Positions 44,425-56,588 are shown, counted from the stretch's first letter. The stretch: 64,000 nt of DNA from Gari tellinella (GCA_922989275.2 OV277862.1:67407832-67471831), one strand, 5' to 3'. Translations and numbers: made by a program. Notes: a model not told the origin generated them from the sequence alone.

Positions 44425-44496
44425 TGCAAACAGTTTGAATCCGTATCAAACGCCGAGTAACTCGGTGTCCGATCATGATCCAACATGGTTTGAGTC
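44425..44496. repeat. Family D core copy
   Basis: GCAAACAGTTTGAATCCGTA ... CATGATCCAACATGGTTTGAG around CGCCGAGTAACTCGGTG. Confidence 0.6.
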
Positions 44497-44648
44497 CTCA
44501 ATAGTTTATAAGCCACGGCCAAAAGCAATAAAAATATCAACTGTATATAACATATCTTAACAATTTGAAAAAAAGCAATGCTGACAAGTTTTAAGCGGAC
44601 GCTAACGGGACTGTCACACAGATACTCGTCAAATGCTATGTCTCTCTC

Positions 44649-44692
44649 AAACCCCCCCCCCCCCCCCCCCCAACACACACACACACACATAT
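44649..44692. repeat. Poly-C followed by (AC)n
   Basis: A C run of about 20 bases, then ACACACACACACACAC. Its length is likely unreliable in assembly. Confidence 0.9.
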
Positions 44693-45606
44693 CAGATCCC
44701 ACGTGATTAGTATCTAAATCATAACAAAGTACACTTTTCTTACCATAATTAAAAAGAAAATAATATATTCTTAAAATAACAATCCGCGAAAATCGTAGCT
44801 CTATATATTAATTTAAGGTTTTCAACCGAAATCGGCTCAAATATCGGTGGGCGAATTTGCGACTTTCATCGTTGCAAGCTTGTTTGACCACCAATTTCCA
44901 TTAACTTGGTCTCGTTTGTTTAACACGTACATGGCGTAAGCAAATATTAATTAAGTTCTAGTTCATTAATTTCCTACCTGCTTTACATGTAAACTACTTT
45001 TTCTATAGTTTTAAAAGTCACCATGCCAAGTCTCTCGAACGATCAATAACAACGTTTATAAGACATTTTGAGGTCATACAATGTTATGTCATTTCAACGA
45101 AGCACGAGTATTTGGGGGAATCATAAACATAAAACATGCAATGCCACGGTTTGTTTCCTCTTTTCTCGTAATTGTGGTACAGGGATTCTCATTTACTACC
45201 AGTCTGCTTTAAGCATTCATCGGTCAAGTTATAGGACACGTTTTCTACTGATCATTTGATAGGAAAGGATAGTAGTGCAATAAATTTGGCATTTCTTACA
45301 GGAAAATGCCCAAAACTGTTTCCATCAAGGGAAGTAGTTTAGTGATACACTAGGGCTTGGCTAAAATTCGTACACCATGATATTGCTTCATTGTGCATGG
45401 CATGAATTTGACTGGGACAAAGATAAGGACAGGAAGCCATCGCGGAAACCGAACAGGTGGCGTGAACATTTTCTAAAACCATGATATTAATTTGATTTTG
45501 ACCAAGCTGTGGAAACGCGTCTGATTTGAAATAATCGTAGAGCCGCTCCTACTCAGATACTGATATCGTTTTCGTGACTTCGTTTGTTTTTTGGGGGATT
45601 TTAATA

Positions 45607-45811
45607 CAGTAGAACCTCTCTATTACGACCACTAAAAAGAAGGCTAATAGTCTGTATAAGATACAGGTGACTGCTTAAAGCTATGTGAAAGAGAAACAGA
45701 AAGCTTCAGTAGGAGATTTCCGTTTCTCTTTTACATTGCTTTAAGCAGTCACCTGACTTAAACGACTAATATTTGACACATTTTAGTGGTCGTAATAAAG
45801 AGGCGCTACTG
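45607..45811. mobile_element. Family F MITE, both TA sites intact
   Basis: TA|CAGTAGAACCTCTCTATTAC ... GTGGTCGTAATAAAGAGGCG, CTACTG|TA. Core TGCTTAAAGCTATGTGAAAG with GAAAGCTTC...; 205 bp. Reference copy for family F. Confidence 0.8.
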
Positions 45812-46208
45812 TACCCACATTTGGTTCCAACGTTCAAAACTATACTCCGCAACCACTTTGTCAACTTTGAAACTGTCTACTGCAACATTTTTCAAACCAG
45901 ACTTTATTACATGTATTTTAAAAGCTGCAGAAACCAAAAAAAAGGTGGCAATACGTTTGGATCTTGATCGGGCACAGAGTAACTCGATATTCGCTCTGGT
46001 TTCAAACTGTTTGCAAATTCCAGCAAGTCGCAATCGGCAAAAAGGGATTTCGAGATAATTGCTAGTCAAAATTAGCGAATATAGGCCTTAACCCTTTCTA
46101 TGTCCATAACTGGCAAGTCTTTAAGTTGGTTACAGTGTAGAACCTGATCTTAAGGAGACCCCTGACCAGGGGCTGCGCTGTTTGTTCAGTTTTATTTTTT
46201 ATGAAATA

Positions 46209-46415
46209 CAGACGAAACCCGATACTTCGACTTGCTTAAAACGATCGTACCAGTATTTTATATGTTAAATTTTGATAACTGGGTCTCGCTAAAGTCGAGC
46301 ATACCCGTATTTTAAAATGAATGCGTGGCTAAGCAATTTAGACTTTGATATATTTTTTAATACGGGTATGTTCGAACTTACGCGAGTTCGAATTATCGAG
46401 TTGGGTATTCGATTG
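46209..46415. mobile_element. Family G MITE (TA-flanked, pogo-like)
   Basis: TA|CAGACGAAACCCGATACTTC ... TCGAGTTGGGTATTCGATTG|TA; inner part has TTTAAAATGAATGCGTGGCT. TIRs rich in TTCGA are common in pogo-type MITEs (inference). Confidence 0.65.
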
Positions 46416-48065
46416 TATGTTCTAAAAGAAGTCCTGAAATCAACATAATTATACTGAAATAATCCGTATGAAAATGTCGGCTTAAAAAGGTTCATTCGTG
46501 GTAAGGGGCGGGACATTCGTGCTCAACGCAAGAAAGTCTAAACTAGACTGGCGCCAGTCCATATAATAGTTAATCCTTATTTCCCTTTTATTCATACTAG
46601 GTTGTCTGTTCCTAGCCAGAATTATATGATAAATCAGTGCTGGACTCTGTGGCAGGGATAAGGCACGATGACAAACCATTGAAAAACAGAATACATTAAT
46701 AAAAATAATAGATCTATCAGACTAGTAGCTAGTCTAAGTCTAAACCTAAAGACATACATTTCTTCCAATAAATTTAAGTTATGCTAGCAACACTGTAGAA
46801 TCAAATAATACATGTTTCCAACGATTTGCATTGTTTACAATGCTCTATTCGGTATTCTCATCTAATGGGTTTACCTCATATGAAGTATACAATTTGATAA
46901 AACAACGCAATTGTATTGCTTGGATGTACACAGTTCTAAATATATGGTTATGACATGTTGACCGAAGGTGATCATGTCACTAGGTCACGTGACAAAGTCG
47001 ATCCCGTAAACACTCTACAGTGGTTTTCTTTAATCTTTTCTTATCCTTCATACGACCATTTGTGAATTGTTTCGTATGATTTTCTGCTGAACATATTCTG
47101 CTAGTATTGATCACTCTTTGCTTACCGGTCGCGATTTGGCTGTGTTTGCAAACAGTTTGGATCCAGATCAGACGCCGCGTAATGCGGCATCTGAACTGGA
47201 TCAAAATTGTTTGACAACCATCTATAGATCTCTTTACATAAACAAGATGGACATAATTCGCTCACCTTGCGAAACCCAGACCAGGTTCACATGACGTCTG
47301 GGTAGGGTCATTGTTTTACCCTCATGGTATAATTTCATCAATCTAGCTAGTGAACGTGCAAATTAAGTGTTATATCAAATTTCTAAGCTCATAACTTTGT
47401 ACGTGGTTTCAGACAGGAAGACTTTGCATTGAAAACATCTATTTAGCTCATGTGATCCGGATATGAAACAGACCTGAATCCTATCAACAATATTTTAAAG
47501 ACCTTTAGAATTTAACTATGCCAAATATCAGAGCTTTGCCCAATTTAGTTTCAAGGTAAGAAACTATTTGGAGATATCATTATATAACTCTAAGTGACTC
47601 CGAAGGGCGGGGTAGAATTTGACCTAGAAACATACACTTAACGAATCTTCTACCTGTGCACTTTTCATTTCGCTATATAACTTTTATTTATATGAATTTC
47701 TACACAATTTTTTGCGTGTTGTCTATTGACGGACATTGAAATGTCAAATCCTTATCAAATTAAAAAAAATGTTTGAAAACTCAGTGAACCATAAAACGAC
47801 AAAATACTCAAGTTGCACGAGGAAATCGTGAACCGGAGGGACATTGTTTCGATACTGTTCTCGTGCATTCGCTATCAAGCCGCACATTAGAAAAACATGT
47901 TGTTGGGCAAATATCTTGATCGAGCGACGTTGAACTATGCGTAACGTCAATATGACGTCGACGTCATGCTGTTATAAACGATGCTGGACAAAGGCGTTAC
48001 TGAATTAACACCGTTTGTTTTGTCTAAATTGACAATAAAATACTGTTTTAATGATTTTTGTTACA

Positions 48066-48145
48066 CTCATCGTCGGACGTGGTCGAGGAGTAATGCGCTC
48101 GACTACGATACCAGGGGTCGTGAGATCTATCGCCCGCCCGACCAA
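48066..48145 (+). repeat. Degraded tRNA-like segment
   Basis: GTGGTCGAGGAGTAATGCGC and GGGGTCGTGAGATCTATCGC resemble A and B boxes. Not a foldable tRNA; probably a SINE remnant. Confidence 0.35.
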
Positions 48146-48675
48146 TTCCTTCCGATAAGACATTATAAAACCCAATGCCCAATGTATTGATCAGTTATTG
48201 ACACTGGGTATCTGAAATAACCATCGAATAAGAGTAGGGAATTGCTACTGAGTTTCTTCTCTCTTTGTGAAACCAACTTTTTTTACTCACTCATATGTTT
48301 TGTTCAAATTAATACATTTTTTGTTTTGTATTAAATAAAGTCAACATATCACCATCAGAAATATGTCTTCTTGATTTCTGCAAAGTTTTAACACGATCTG
48401 GTAATTAGCGCCGGTGTAACGAAGTATTTTGACCCCCATCGAAAAGTGACCCCCCGGTCAAAATTCGACGTCGTAGAATGACCTCCCATCGTCGAATTAT
48501 GACCCCCCATCGTCGAATTATGACCCCCCCCCCCCCCCCCCCTGTCGAAATATGACCCCCCTTTAAAAATCCTTGATATTTTGTTTAAAGTCAGTTTTGC
48601 ATATTTTAAGTTGTTTTAAACCTAACTAAGTTTTGAGTGAATAAAATATATTGATTGAATTGTAAGTGTGTCTGC

Positions 48676-48790
48676 CTATCAATGGACAACCTTATGGGTA
48701 TCGAACCCAGAACCGTTTACCCTTTTAAAAGTATACATTTACGATCTACCAATTACTCTTGTTCGATTATTGATTTAATTTCGACGTAGC
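48676..48790 (-). repeat. tRNA-like segment
   Basis: Minus strand has GAGTAATTGGTAGATCG (A-box-like) and CTGGGTTCGATACCC (B box). Spacing exceeds that of a normal tRNA; a SINE head or pseudo-tRNA. Confidence 0.4.
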
Positions 48791-48915
48791 AGGCTGAGTA
48801 AACCCCAATCACACATGCACCACGTCTCCGAGAAAGCGTATGATCAGAATTTACAATACGCTCGTATTGACATTCATTCCAAGAAATCTTCCTATCTTGC
48901 CGCGGTTTCTTTGGT

Positions 48916-49160
48916 TTAACCAACTACCCTACAGCCTTTTTCTAGCTTTAAAGACAGATGACCACTTAGAGCAGGTTTAAAGTAAAGCAGGTTGCGCATT
49001 CTGCTTTACTTCAGCCTGCTTTAAGGTACACTTTGCTAGGATATAGAAAATATTTTCTTATGGTATATATCCATGACTGTATAAATTTGATCTTTTATCT
49101 CCAGTAGAGGAATAAAAAGATCAAAGGCGTAAAATTCGTATTTATTAGGTAATGTCTTAA
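48916..49160. mobile_element. Family A MITE inside the foldback element
   Basis: TTAACCAACTACCCTACAGC to GGTAATGTCTTAA; core shortened (AAAGCAGGTTGCGCATTCTG). Confidence 0.7.
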
Positions 49161-49433
49161 CATATTTTCATAGAGGATGTTTTGATTTGTCGGAACTTAT
49201 CCCTTTTATCAAGAAATAAGAAGAATGCAGGTCGGTTGTTTTGAGTGGGCTTTTTTGTCTTTTGTCAACACTTGCTATGTTGTGCGTTTATAGTTTACCA
49301 TGTTAAGTGTAAAGTTAATTGCATTTACTAAACAAACAAGCAAACAATTAAACAATCAAACAAGCAAACAAAAAGTGATCAAAATCGGAAGCTGTGTTAT
49401 GTTGCCTCATTGCACATCACACCATTCAGTGTC

Positions 49434-49810
49434 GTAGAAAGACTCCGGTCATTATTCTAGCTCGTATATTGACACCTCGTCCATTATTCGATATCATAGT
49501 TTGACTCGCCGGTCATTATTCGATGTCATAGAATGACCCCCGGTTATTATTCGATGTCGTAGAATGACCCCCGGTCATTATTCGATGTCGTAGAATGACT
49601 TCCCGGTCATTATTCGATGTCGTAGAATGACTCCCCGGTCATTATTCGATGTCGTAGAATGACCCCCGGTCACTATTCGATGTCGTAGAATGACCCCCTG
49701 ATATCATTCTATTTCATAGAATGCCACCCCTGCCCCGATATAGTAATTACCGTATTTGATGTCAAACAAAGACCTCTTGTCATTTTTCAATGTCGTAGAA
49801 TAACCCCGCC
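49434..49810. repeat. Tandem array of about 37-38 bp units
   Basis: Units of GATGTCGTAGAATGACCCCC followed by GGTCATTATTC repeat about ten times with slight variation, mostly consistent spacing. Part of the 48408-51725 element. Confidence 0.85.
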
Positions 49811-52571
49811 ATGGTTGCGATCAGCTCCCTGAGGGTAAATTCATATCAGATTGCTAATTACCTAAATCATTGGGTGCTTCTATGTTGTACAATATACTGT
49901 CAATAATCTAATCAATTGTCATAGTCACATGCCGCAATGTTTCTATTGCGACACATTGTTAGATGACGAATGTCATTAGAACCAATGTAAATATTACAAA
50001 TACATGTTCTGTAAAAGGGGGATACATATTTGCACTCGTTCACGAAACGTTTATTGGTATGGAGTACCACTGATAGACTGTAAACTACGTTCAATAAATT
50101 GTCATATATTTTCAAGAATAGAAACAGGCTAAGGAGTAAAGGGTAAGATGATCAGGTCTGACATAATGCATCTAACAGACAAAGTATTTGAAACTTTAAT
50201 GATGTTATGTGCAACAGTAACATTTATACATTTTGTCTTGGTAATTAGCAGTAATTCAATTAGGAAGTATACAGGCAAAAAAGACATGCCATTTCATATA
50301 ACAGGTTTACTATGTAGAAAGCACTTCAAAGAGCTTTGTACAAAACTTTTGGTCTGTATTTAGCCTTTGCGCCATAGGCAAGCTTGCAAATTAGCTACAT
50401 TGAACTGTGATTAAGGCAGGACAATGCATACAGCAATATGAATTTTATTGCAGAAAGCTCATGTATGCTTTCTGCTTTACACTCATTTTGTTGTTAGCTG
50501 ATGCCTGTAATTAAAACTATTATTGGATTTTATTAGTGTATCTTAATATTATTTGCAGATGTACTTATGTAGGTGCAGGCGGCCTGGGGCGCTACTGTGG
50601 AGGAAAGGGTTAAGGGCTCACTTGCTTACAAAAGTATACTTCCTTACCCAGTGGGCACTATAAAAAGGCTGTGACTTTTCAAACTGTAAACTTGCATCCA
50701 TGTATTCTTAAGTTTAAAATCTTTGATTATTTAGTTGACAAAGAACTTGTACATGATAACCTATCAGTTATATATGATATGCTTATTAGTTATTTTTCAG
50801 TAATGTTTTTGACTGTTATCGAAATGTAATGTGTGATGTAATGCATTACTTTGCCAACGTACTTGTATTTTAATACATTACAAATGTAAACGTAATAATA
50901 ATTGTAATATAATACACTCTTTAGCAATGTAATTGGTGACACTTGTAATGTAATGTATAACTTTCTCAAGTAATTCACACCATGCCTGTTCCCGCCCCAC
51001 CGGCCTGCATACTCCATGACTGAATTACTACCTTAACTTATTTATAAATAAGCTGTCCACGAATTATACCACAGACCCGCAGTCATCAGTATCCAACATA
51101 TAGGCACAAGGTTAACGTAACCCATCGGGAACAGCATTTAGTATACTGTACGTTTCCATGGCGCGCTTATCATAAGTCTTAATTTTGACTTGTTTATCAT
51201 CTAAATTTTATATATCTTTTAACTTATTCACACCTGAAACATCAAGTGGACAATGCAATTTTTTTCTAGTTATGTCAAGTCAACTTTTGACTAGCTAGAG
51301 TTGTTTTTTACAATATATTTCAAAACTGACATATATTGCAAACATATCAGAGAGCTCCTTTGGGATTAGTCTGATCTGGGTCTACACGGTTTACAAAGGA
51401 CAAATCTACTATTGCTAGGTAGACTGTTTGTAAATGACTAATATACTCGTCGCAAGGGTCCAATGGGTTAAAACTGTGTCTGTTAATTGCTAAAAAGGGG
51501 TGGGGTCATTTTTCGATGGGGGTCGATATATTTCAGGAGGGGTCAAAACACTTCATGAGGGGAGTCATAGTACTATGACCGGGGGGTCAAATTTCGACGT
51601 CGAATTATGACCGGGGGGTCATTGTATGATATCGAAAAATGACCGGGGGTCATTCTACGTCGTCGAATTTTGACCGGGGGGTCATTTTTCGATGGGGGTC
51701 AAAATACTTCTTCGTTACACCGGCGTTATGATACCATATATAAGTACACAGTTAGAAGATTCGTTAAGTGTAGTTTGAACAATCTTGATAGAGGACATGT
51801 AGAGATAAGGTGTGCCAAATATCTAAGCCTAGCATACTGTGGTTTCAGACAAGGAGTTCGTCTAGGTTTTCATTAAAAGAAATAATCTATATTTAGCTCC
51901 TTGTTTAACATATCGGAACTATTTCAACAATATAAGTAAAGTACCTCTGCCAAATTTCACAATGCCAAATATCAGAGCTCTGGCAATATTAGTTTCAGAG
52001 AAGACGATGTTTGAAAAATTTACTATGTAACTCTATGTTAAACTCTGACCTCCGGGGCGGGTCATTTATTACCACAGGGACAAAATTTGAACAATCTTGA
52101 TAGAGGGTCTGAAGATGATGCTTTGCCAAACATATAAGTTCAGGGTACTGTGGTTTCACACAGAAGATGTTTTAAGTATTCATTGAAAAATATATTTTAG
52201 CTCTTGTGACCTACATATGCAATGGACCGGAACTATTTAAATAAGTTTGAAAGGGGACCCTATGAGGATTATTCCAAGCAAGTTTGGTAAAACTCCATCA
52301 AGTGTTTTAGTATGAGATGTCATTTAAAGAAGTGTTGACGACGGACGGACGATGGACGAGCGAATAGATGAGCGAACGGGCGACACAGCACAGTCAAAAT
52401 ATATCACCTTGCCACTATATGCCAGGTGAGCTAAAAATTGATAAATCTTAACTGAATGAATTTCCAGACGACAACCTCAAAGCAGACGATATCACGACAT
52501 GACAAGGGTCAAGGTAGCAGAACTCCTTTTGAAACTGTATTTGCAATGCGTTGCAGTCATAAATGTACATA

Positions 52572-52730
52572 CAGTCGAAACTCGATAATTCGAAACCCGC
52601 TTTAGTTCGAACAAACCCATATTTCAAAATTAAAACGTGGCATAGCCACGTTTTAACTTTGAAATACGGGTATGTTCGACTTAAGCGAGAAGGTCGATTT
52701 AAACGAGTTCGAAGTATCGAATTTCGACTG
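52572..52730. mobile_element. Family G MITE (TA-type, pogo-like)
   Basis: TA|CAGTCGAAACTCGATAATTC ... GAAGTATCGAATTTCGACTG|CA; central palindrome AAAACGTGGCATAGCCACG, TTTTAA. 159 bp. A partial relative lies at about 17735-17815 (GTCGAACATATC, CCACGTTTTAA). Confidence 0.75.
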
Positions 52731-53147
52731 CAATGTTCATCTGATAAGGATAGCCTAATTTGACCGATGGAAGCTTCGCCTGTGTGAGACAGGGAAGTAG
52801 AACATGACATGTCACATGACCAGCATAGAAACACTCCTACAACTAAGGGAGTGTGTATTCCGGTGAATTTCCTTATTCCATATCATGTTGACGTCCTAAA
52901 ATTAGATCTCTGCAGGTACATATATACATGTACTCGTATAGAGAGAAAAAACGTTATTATTTCTAAACGCATGGTCGCTGACATAAATGATATCACCAAT
53001 TCCAATAGGTGCTATAACCAAATTATTTATATAACGCTCTTTTCACACAGGCCTAGTGCGTTCAAATCGGCTTACATCAGATTAACAAGTGAAACAGAAC
53101 CTCATAGAAACACATAAGTTATGTATTGCTATTGGGTTTCGTTTTAT

Positions 53148-53836
53148 TCATTCATTCATTATTAATTCGAATAAGTAATATCATTTATTCAAATAGGAGA
53201 TATCACTTATATGAATAAGTGATATAACAAAAAGGAACAAAATAAAATGGCGCCTTCTTATTTAGGCGACGCAATCTTTTTATTGGTGATATCACCTTTC
53301 AAGTGATATACCTAATTCAAAAATAGATATGATTTTTAATGGTTTATGTAAAATATTCAAATAAATGATATCACCTAATCGAATAAGTGATATCACTTAT
53401 GAAAGTCAATAGGTGATATTATATTTGGATTGGTGATATCATCTAATCGAATAAGTATATATAGTTGATATGACTATTCAAATAGGTGATATTCTAATAG
53501 GTGACTATCACTTGTGAATTTTCGTAAGTGATATCACCTATTCGAATAAGAAATATTGTCAGTTTTATGAGTTATATGACATGCAACATTTAAAGGGAAC
53601 AAAAAATATAACTACGGTCTTGTAATGCCGTTTTACTTTTTAATATTATTTGGTGATGTCACTCATTCGAATAGGTGATATCACTTATTCAGAAAGTTGA
53701 TATAGGTGATATCAACTAGATTAATTTAAAAAGGTATTATCATTCATGAAAACTAATAGGTTATATAACTTGTTTGAATAGACGATAGCACTCTTTCGAA
53801 TCAGTGATATCACAATCCGAATAAGTGTTATTATAT
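53148..53836. repeat. GATATC-centred palindromic satellite, part 1
   Basis: Irregular array of AATAAGTGATATCACCTATT-like units in which GATATC sits in a self-complementary GTGATATCAC and spacers carry ATTCGAAT. At least twenty GATATC-type units, with some longer non-repeat spacers. Confidence 0.8.
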
Positions 53837-53978
53837 AAATATTAGACGGCAGTTTGCGTGACATTCAAATTGTCAACCCGAGAAACAGAATGTCACCCCG
53901 AGGCGAAGCCGAGGGTGACATTCTTGTTTTCGAGGGTTGACAATTTGAATGTCACGCAAACTGCCATCTAATATTTAT
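53837..53978. repeat. 142 bp near-perfect hairpin inside the satellite
   Basis: AAATATTAGACGGCAGTTTG and CGTGACATTCAAATTGTC pair with the right arm (GACAATTTGAATGTCACG, CAAACTGCCATCTAATATTT); the inner arms AGAATGTCACCC/GGGTGACATTCT surround GAGGCGAAGCCGA. Confidence 0.8.
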
Positions 53979-54107
53979 TTTATTACACCGAGCTTAGCAA
54001 CACTGGCTGTAATATCGTCTCGTTCGTATTTTATAATATAAAATATGTTGTGAATACCAATTTAGAACAGGACGCGGGAAACGACGTCACATTGTGTATA
54101 TCGTTAC

Positions 54108-54400
54108 AACAAAGAAAGAAGAATAGAGAAAATAATATCATATAGAGTGACAAAAAGAATATATCATATAAAAGTTTGACAATATTATTAGTGACAGTAT
54201 ACATCCTTTCATCAATGAGAGAAGAATAGAGAAATAATATCATAAAGAGTGACAAAAAGAATATCATATAAAAGCTTGACAATATTATTAGTGACAGTAT
54301 ACATCCTTTCATCAAAGAGAGAAGAATAGAGAAAATAATATCATATAGAGTGACAAAAAGAATATCATATAAAAGTATGACATTATTATTAGAGACTTAA
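54108..54400. repeat. Tandem repeat, about 104 bp period, 2.8 copies
   Basis: GAGAAGAATAGAGAAAATAA starts units near 54114, 54219 and 54319; each runs through GAGTGACAAAAAGAATATCA to GTATACATCCTTTCATCAA. Confidence 0.85.
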
Positions 54401-54479
54401 TTTTTGGATAGATGTAAAAGACATGCAAACTGTTTCATTTTGGTCTATGGGAAATTAACATTGTAACTCAAAGCGAGGT

Positions 54480-54730
54480 AATAACACTTCTTATTTTCTA
54501 TAAGTGATATCACCTATTCAAATAAGTTATATGACCTAAAATCGAATACCACTTATAAAAATTGTAAAACATATAGGCAATATCATCTTTTCGAATAGAA
54601 TATATGTGATATCACTAATTCGAATATGTAATATCACTTGGGTGAGAGTCTGATAGATTTTTAAGTGACCGCACTTCCTTCAAAAATGTGATATCACTTG
54701 TAAATATGAATAAGTTATATCACAAAATGA
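54480..54730. repeat. GATATC-centred palindromic satellite, part 2
   Basis: Same unit type as 53148-53836 (AAGTGATATCACCTATTC, GTGATATCACTAATTCGAAT). The 53837-54400 stretch appears to have separated two parts of one array. Confidence 0.75.
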
Positions 54731-54848
54731 GAATAAAAAGTAAAACGACACGCCTAACGTCATATATTTCTACACGAATTTGATATAAAAAGTTAATTAA
54801 TAGTGTGTTATGAGTAGAATTACATACGCGTAGATCTATTAACCCTTC

Positions 54849-56015
54849 GCCCAGCAGGCACACACCGTTGTTTCAACGTTGAATCAAATTTGATTTTCCG
54901 TCGTAACGTTGATCAACCTGATTTCAACCATAGACGACCATTGATCGGTAGCCAATTTACAGCCAACGTTGAATCAACGTTGAATCAACGTTTATAATGG
55001 TTGTAGATAAAAAATTAAAAAATACTGAAATTGAAATTTCTGATTAATTATATCGCAGTGTTTAATGTCTAACCACGTCGACTATGACTTATCGTTAAAA
55101 TAAATTCAATTTAGAAAATCTAATGACAACGTTGAATCAACGTTGAATCAACGTTGATAATGGTCGCCCAGCAGTTGATTTTCCGTCGCAACGTTGATCA
55201 ACCCTTTTTCACCCTTGGACGACCATGGGTCGGTACCGAATTTATTGCCAACGTTGAATCAACGTTGAAAATGGTCGTGGGAAAAAACAAATCGATGAAA
55301 ATGAAAATTCTGATAAATTATATTGCAGTGGTTATGTCTCATCACGTCAACTATGATTTATCGTAAAAAAATAAATTCAATTTAAAAATCTACTGCCAAA
55401 GTTGAATCAACGTTGAATCAACATTGTCAGATAATGGACGTAGGTAAAAATTATTATTTTTTAATAAATAATCATAACAACTTCAACTTAAATATTAATT
55501 TGATACTTCATAGTTTAGATGCAAAAGAAATAAGTTCTAAGTTCTTAATAGTAAGCACTGAACTTTACATTCAAGTTTACAATTAAAATGAATAAAATAC
55601 AAAAAGCAAGAAAAGCAAACCAATTCAATGTAAAAATGTTTAATTATAGATACTCAGCGTACTAATAAATGAAGCAACCATATTTGATAAGCTGTAATCA
55701 AATATCTTCCAACGCCCATGCGTTGTCTACTCTACTATTAGTAGAGTAGAGCTCCTAAAACCTAAGTAGAAGGGAGCATTTGAAAATAAAACAATATCTG
55801 GAGAAAACAACGCACACAAAAACGGACAGCCCACTCGAAACAATGTTGTTTTGACGTTGAATCAACGTCATTTCAATGTTGAAACTTCAACCATTATCAA
55901 CGTTGAATCAACGTTGAGGTTCAACGTCAACACAACTTTCAAAATCAAATATAAATCGTACGTTGTTTCAACGTTGAAGTTCAACGTTGATTCAACGTTG
56001 GTGTGCCTGCTGGGC
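54849..56015. mobile_element. 1.17 kb element of repeated CAACGTTGAATCAACGTTGA units
   Basis: Ends CCAGCAGGCACACACCGTTG and CAACGTTGGTGTGCCTGCTGG are inverted repeats. Arrays of the palindrome TTCAACGTTGAA fill both flanks, and two diverged copies of an internal block (CCGTCG-AACGTTGATCAACC, GGTCGGTA-type) lie in direct orientation at about 54896 and 55184. It sits in the outer arm of a D2 element: joining TTAACCCTTCGC to TTGCTAGTCGC restores it, with CGC as possible duplication. No ORF. Confidence 0.7.
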
Positions 56016-56048
56016 GCTTGCTAGTCGCAACATGAGTAACTGCCGCAA

Positions 56049-56110
56049 GTAACAGTTTGCATCCAGATTAGACACCACGTAACGCGGTGTCTGATCTGAT
56101 TCCAGATTGG
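56049..56110. repeat. Family D core copy
   Basis: AACAGTTTGCATCCAGATTA, GACACCACGTAACGCGGTGTC, TGATCTGATTCCAGATTGG. It belongs to the D2 element broken by 54849-56015. Confidence 0.65.
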
Positions 56111-56588
56111 AAGTTGACCTTCAATCATGATAAGGTTTTTAAAAAAATCAGCTAAAATTGATATTTGATATTTTCTTATTAAATCTGCACTCGCAACTAC
56201 TCGGGCAACTTTGATCTACGAAAATCTACGAGAGTATCCGATTGTAAAATATCGTTACCATTTCAGTCCGTGTCTGACCCCGTGACCTAAGGGGAACGAG
56301 TTAGACATGTTAAATGTTAGACAATACTTTTGCTTTGTCATTTTGGCAGCTAATCCACAACAGTTACAGTACATATAGGTACTTTATGTACCTTTATGCA
56401 AACCATTGAACGACAGTAAGTATTTCTTGATAACTCTCATTCAGGAATAATATCTGCCAGGCTTCGGTCTAATTATTACTAATTGTTGGGTTGAGGATGA
56501 TCGAGTGGACGACAAACCAGATGCAATACACAGTCGATTCAAATATTTGACTATTTGGTGTAGTTTTTATAGACTTTATTGCAAAATT

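Larger units (their letters stand above)
48408..51725. mobile_element. 3.3 kb foldback element with GCGCCGGTGTAACG ends
   Basis: GCGCCGGTGTAACGAAGTAT, TTTTGACCCCCATCGAAAA and AATTCGACG at the left are mirrored at the right (TTCGTTACACCGGCG), about 75 bp in all, with TTA on both sides. The inner flanks are arrays of GTCGTAGAATGACCCC-type units in opposite orientation. A 3 bp TTA duplication would fit PIF/Harbinger (inference). It contains a family A MITE (48916-49160) and a unit array (49434-49810). Confidence 0.65.
47635..51770. mobile_element. 4.1 kb element inserted at TA
   Basis: TA|CACTTAACGAATCTTCTAC ... TTAGAAGATTCGTTAAGTG|TA, terminal inverted repeat about 27 bp. Removing it rejoins GACCTAGAAACA-TA-GTTTGAACAATCTTG, which lines up with the uninterrupted unit at about 52048-52105. 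The interior has no transposase that I recognise. Confidence 0.75.
47250..52436 (+). mobile_element. Bivalve-type interspersed repeat, itself interrupted
   Basis: The right part (51771-52436) contains TTTGAACAATCTTGATAGAG twice, GTGGTTTCAGACA, a GACGGACGGACGATGGACGA stretch and the end CAGGTGAGCTAAAAA. I recognise this as a very common bivalve repeat of unknown mechanism. The left part (about 47335-47634) is a diverged copy of the same internal unit (TGCCAAATATCAGAGCT, GGGCGGG). No ORF. Confidence 0.6.
47100..52512. mobile_element. Family D2 MITE split by a 5.2 kb insertion
   Basis: The left piece (about 47100-47245, with core 47139-47213: CAAACAGTTTGGATCCAGAT, GACGCCGCGTAATGCGGC) and right piece (about 52437-52512: CCAGACGACAACCTCAAAGC, AGACGATATCACGACATG) match the two halves of the intact copy at 33058-33270. 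Confidence 0.65.

Noticed and set aside
44229..44702. 157-codon minus-strand ORF, the longest outside the CHDH-like gene
   Set aside because: It spans a D core and a poly-C/(AC)n tract; composition follows the repeats and no protein motif is visible.
49434..49810. CRISPR-like array
   Set aside because: Units are contiguous without unique spacers, in a eukaryotic transposable element, with no cas genes.
52448..52834. 128-codon minus-strand ORF
   Set aside because: It overlaps a family G MITE and shows translated inverted repeat sequence.
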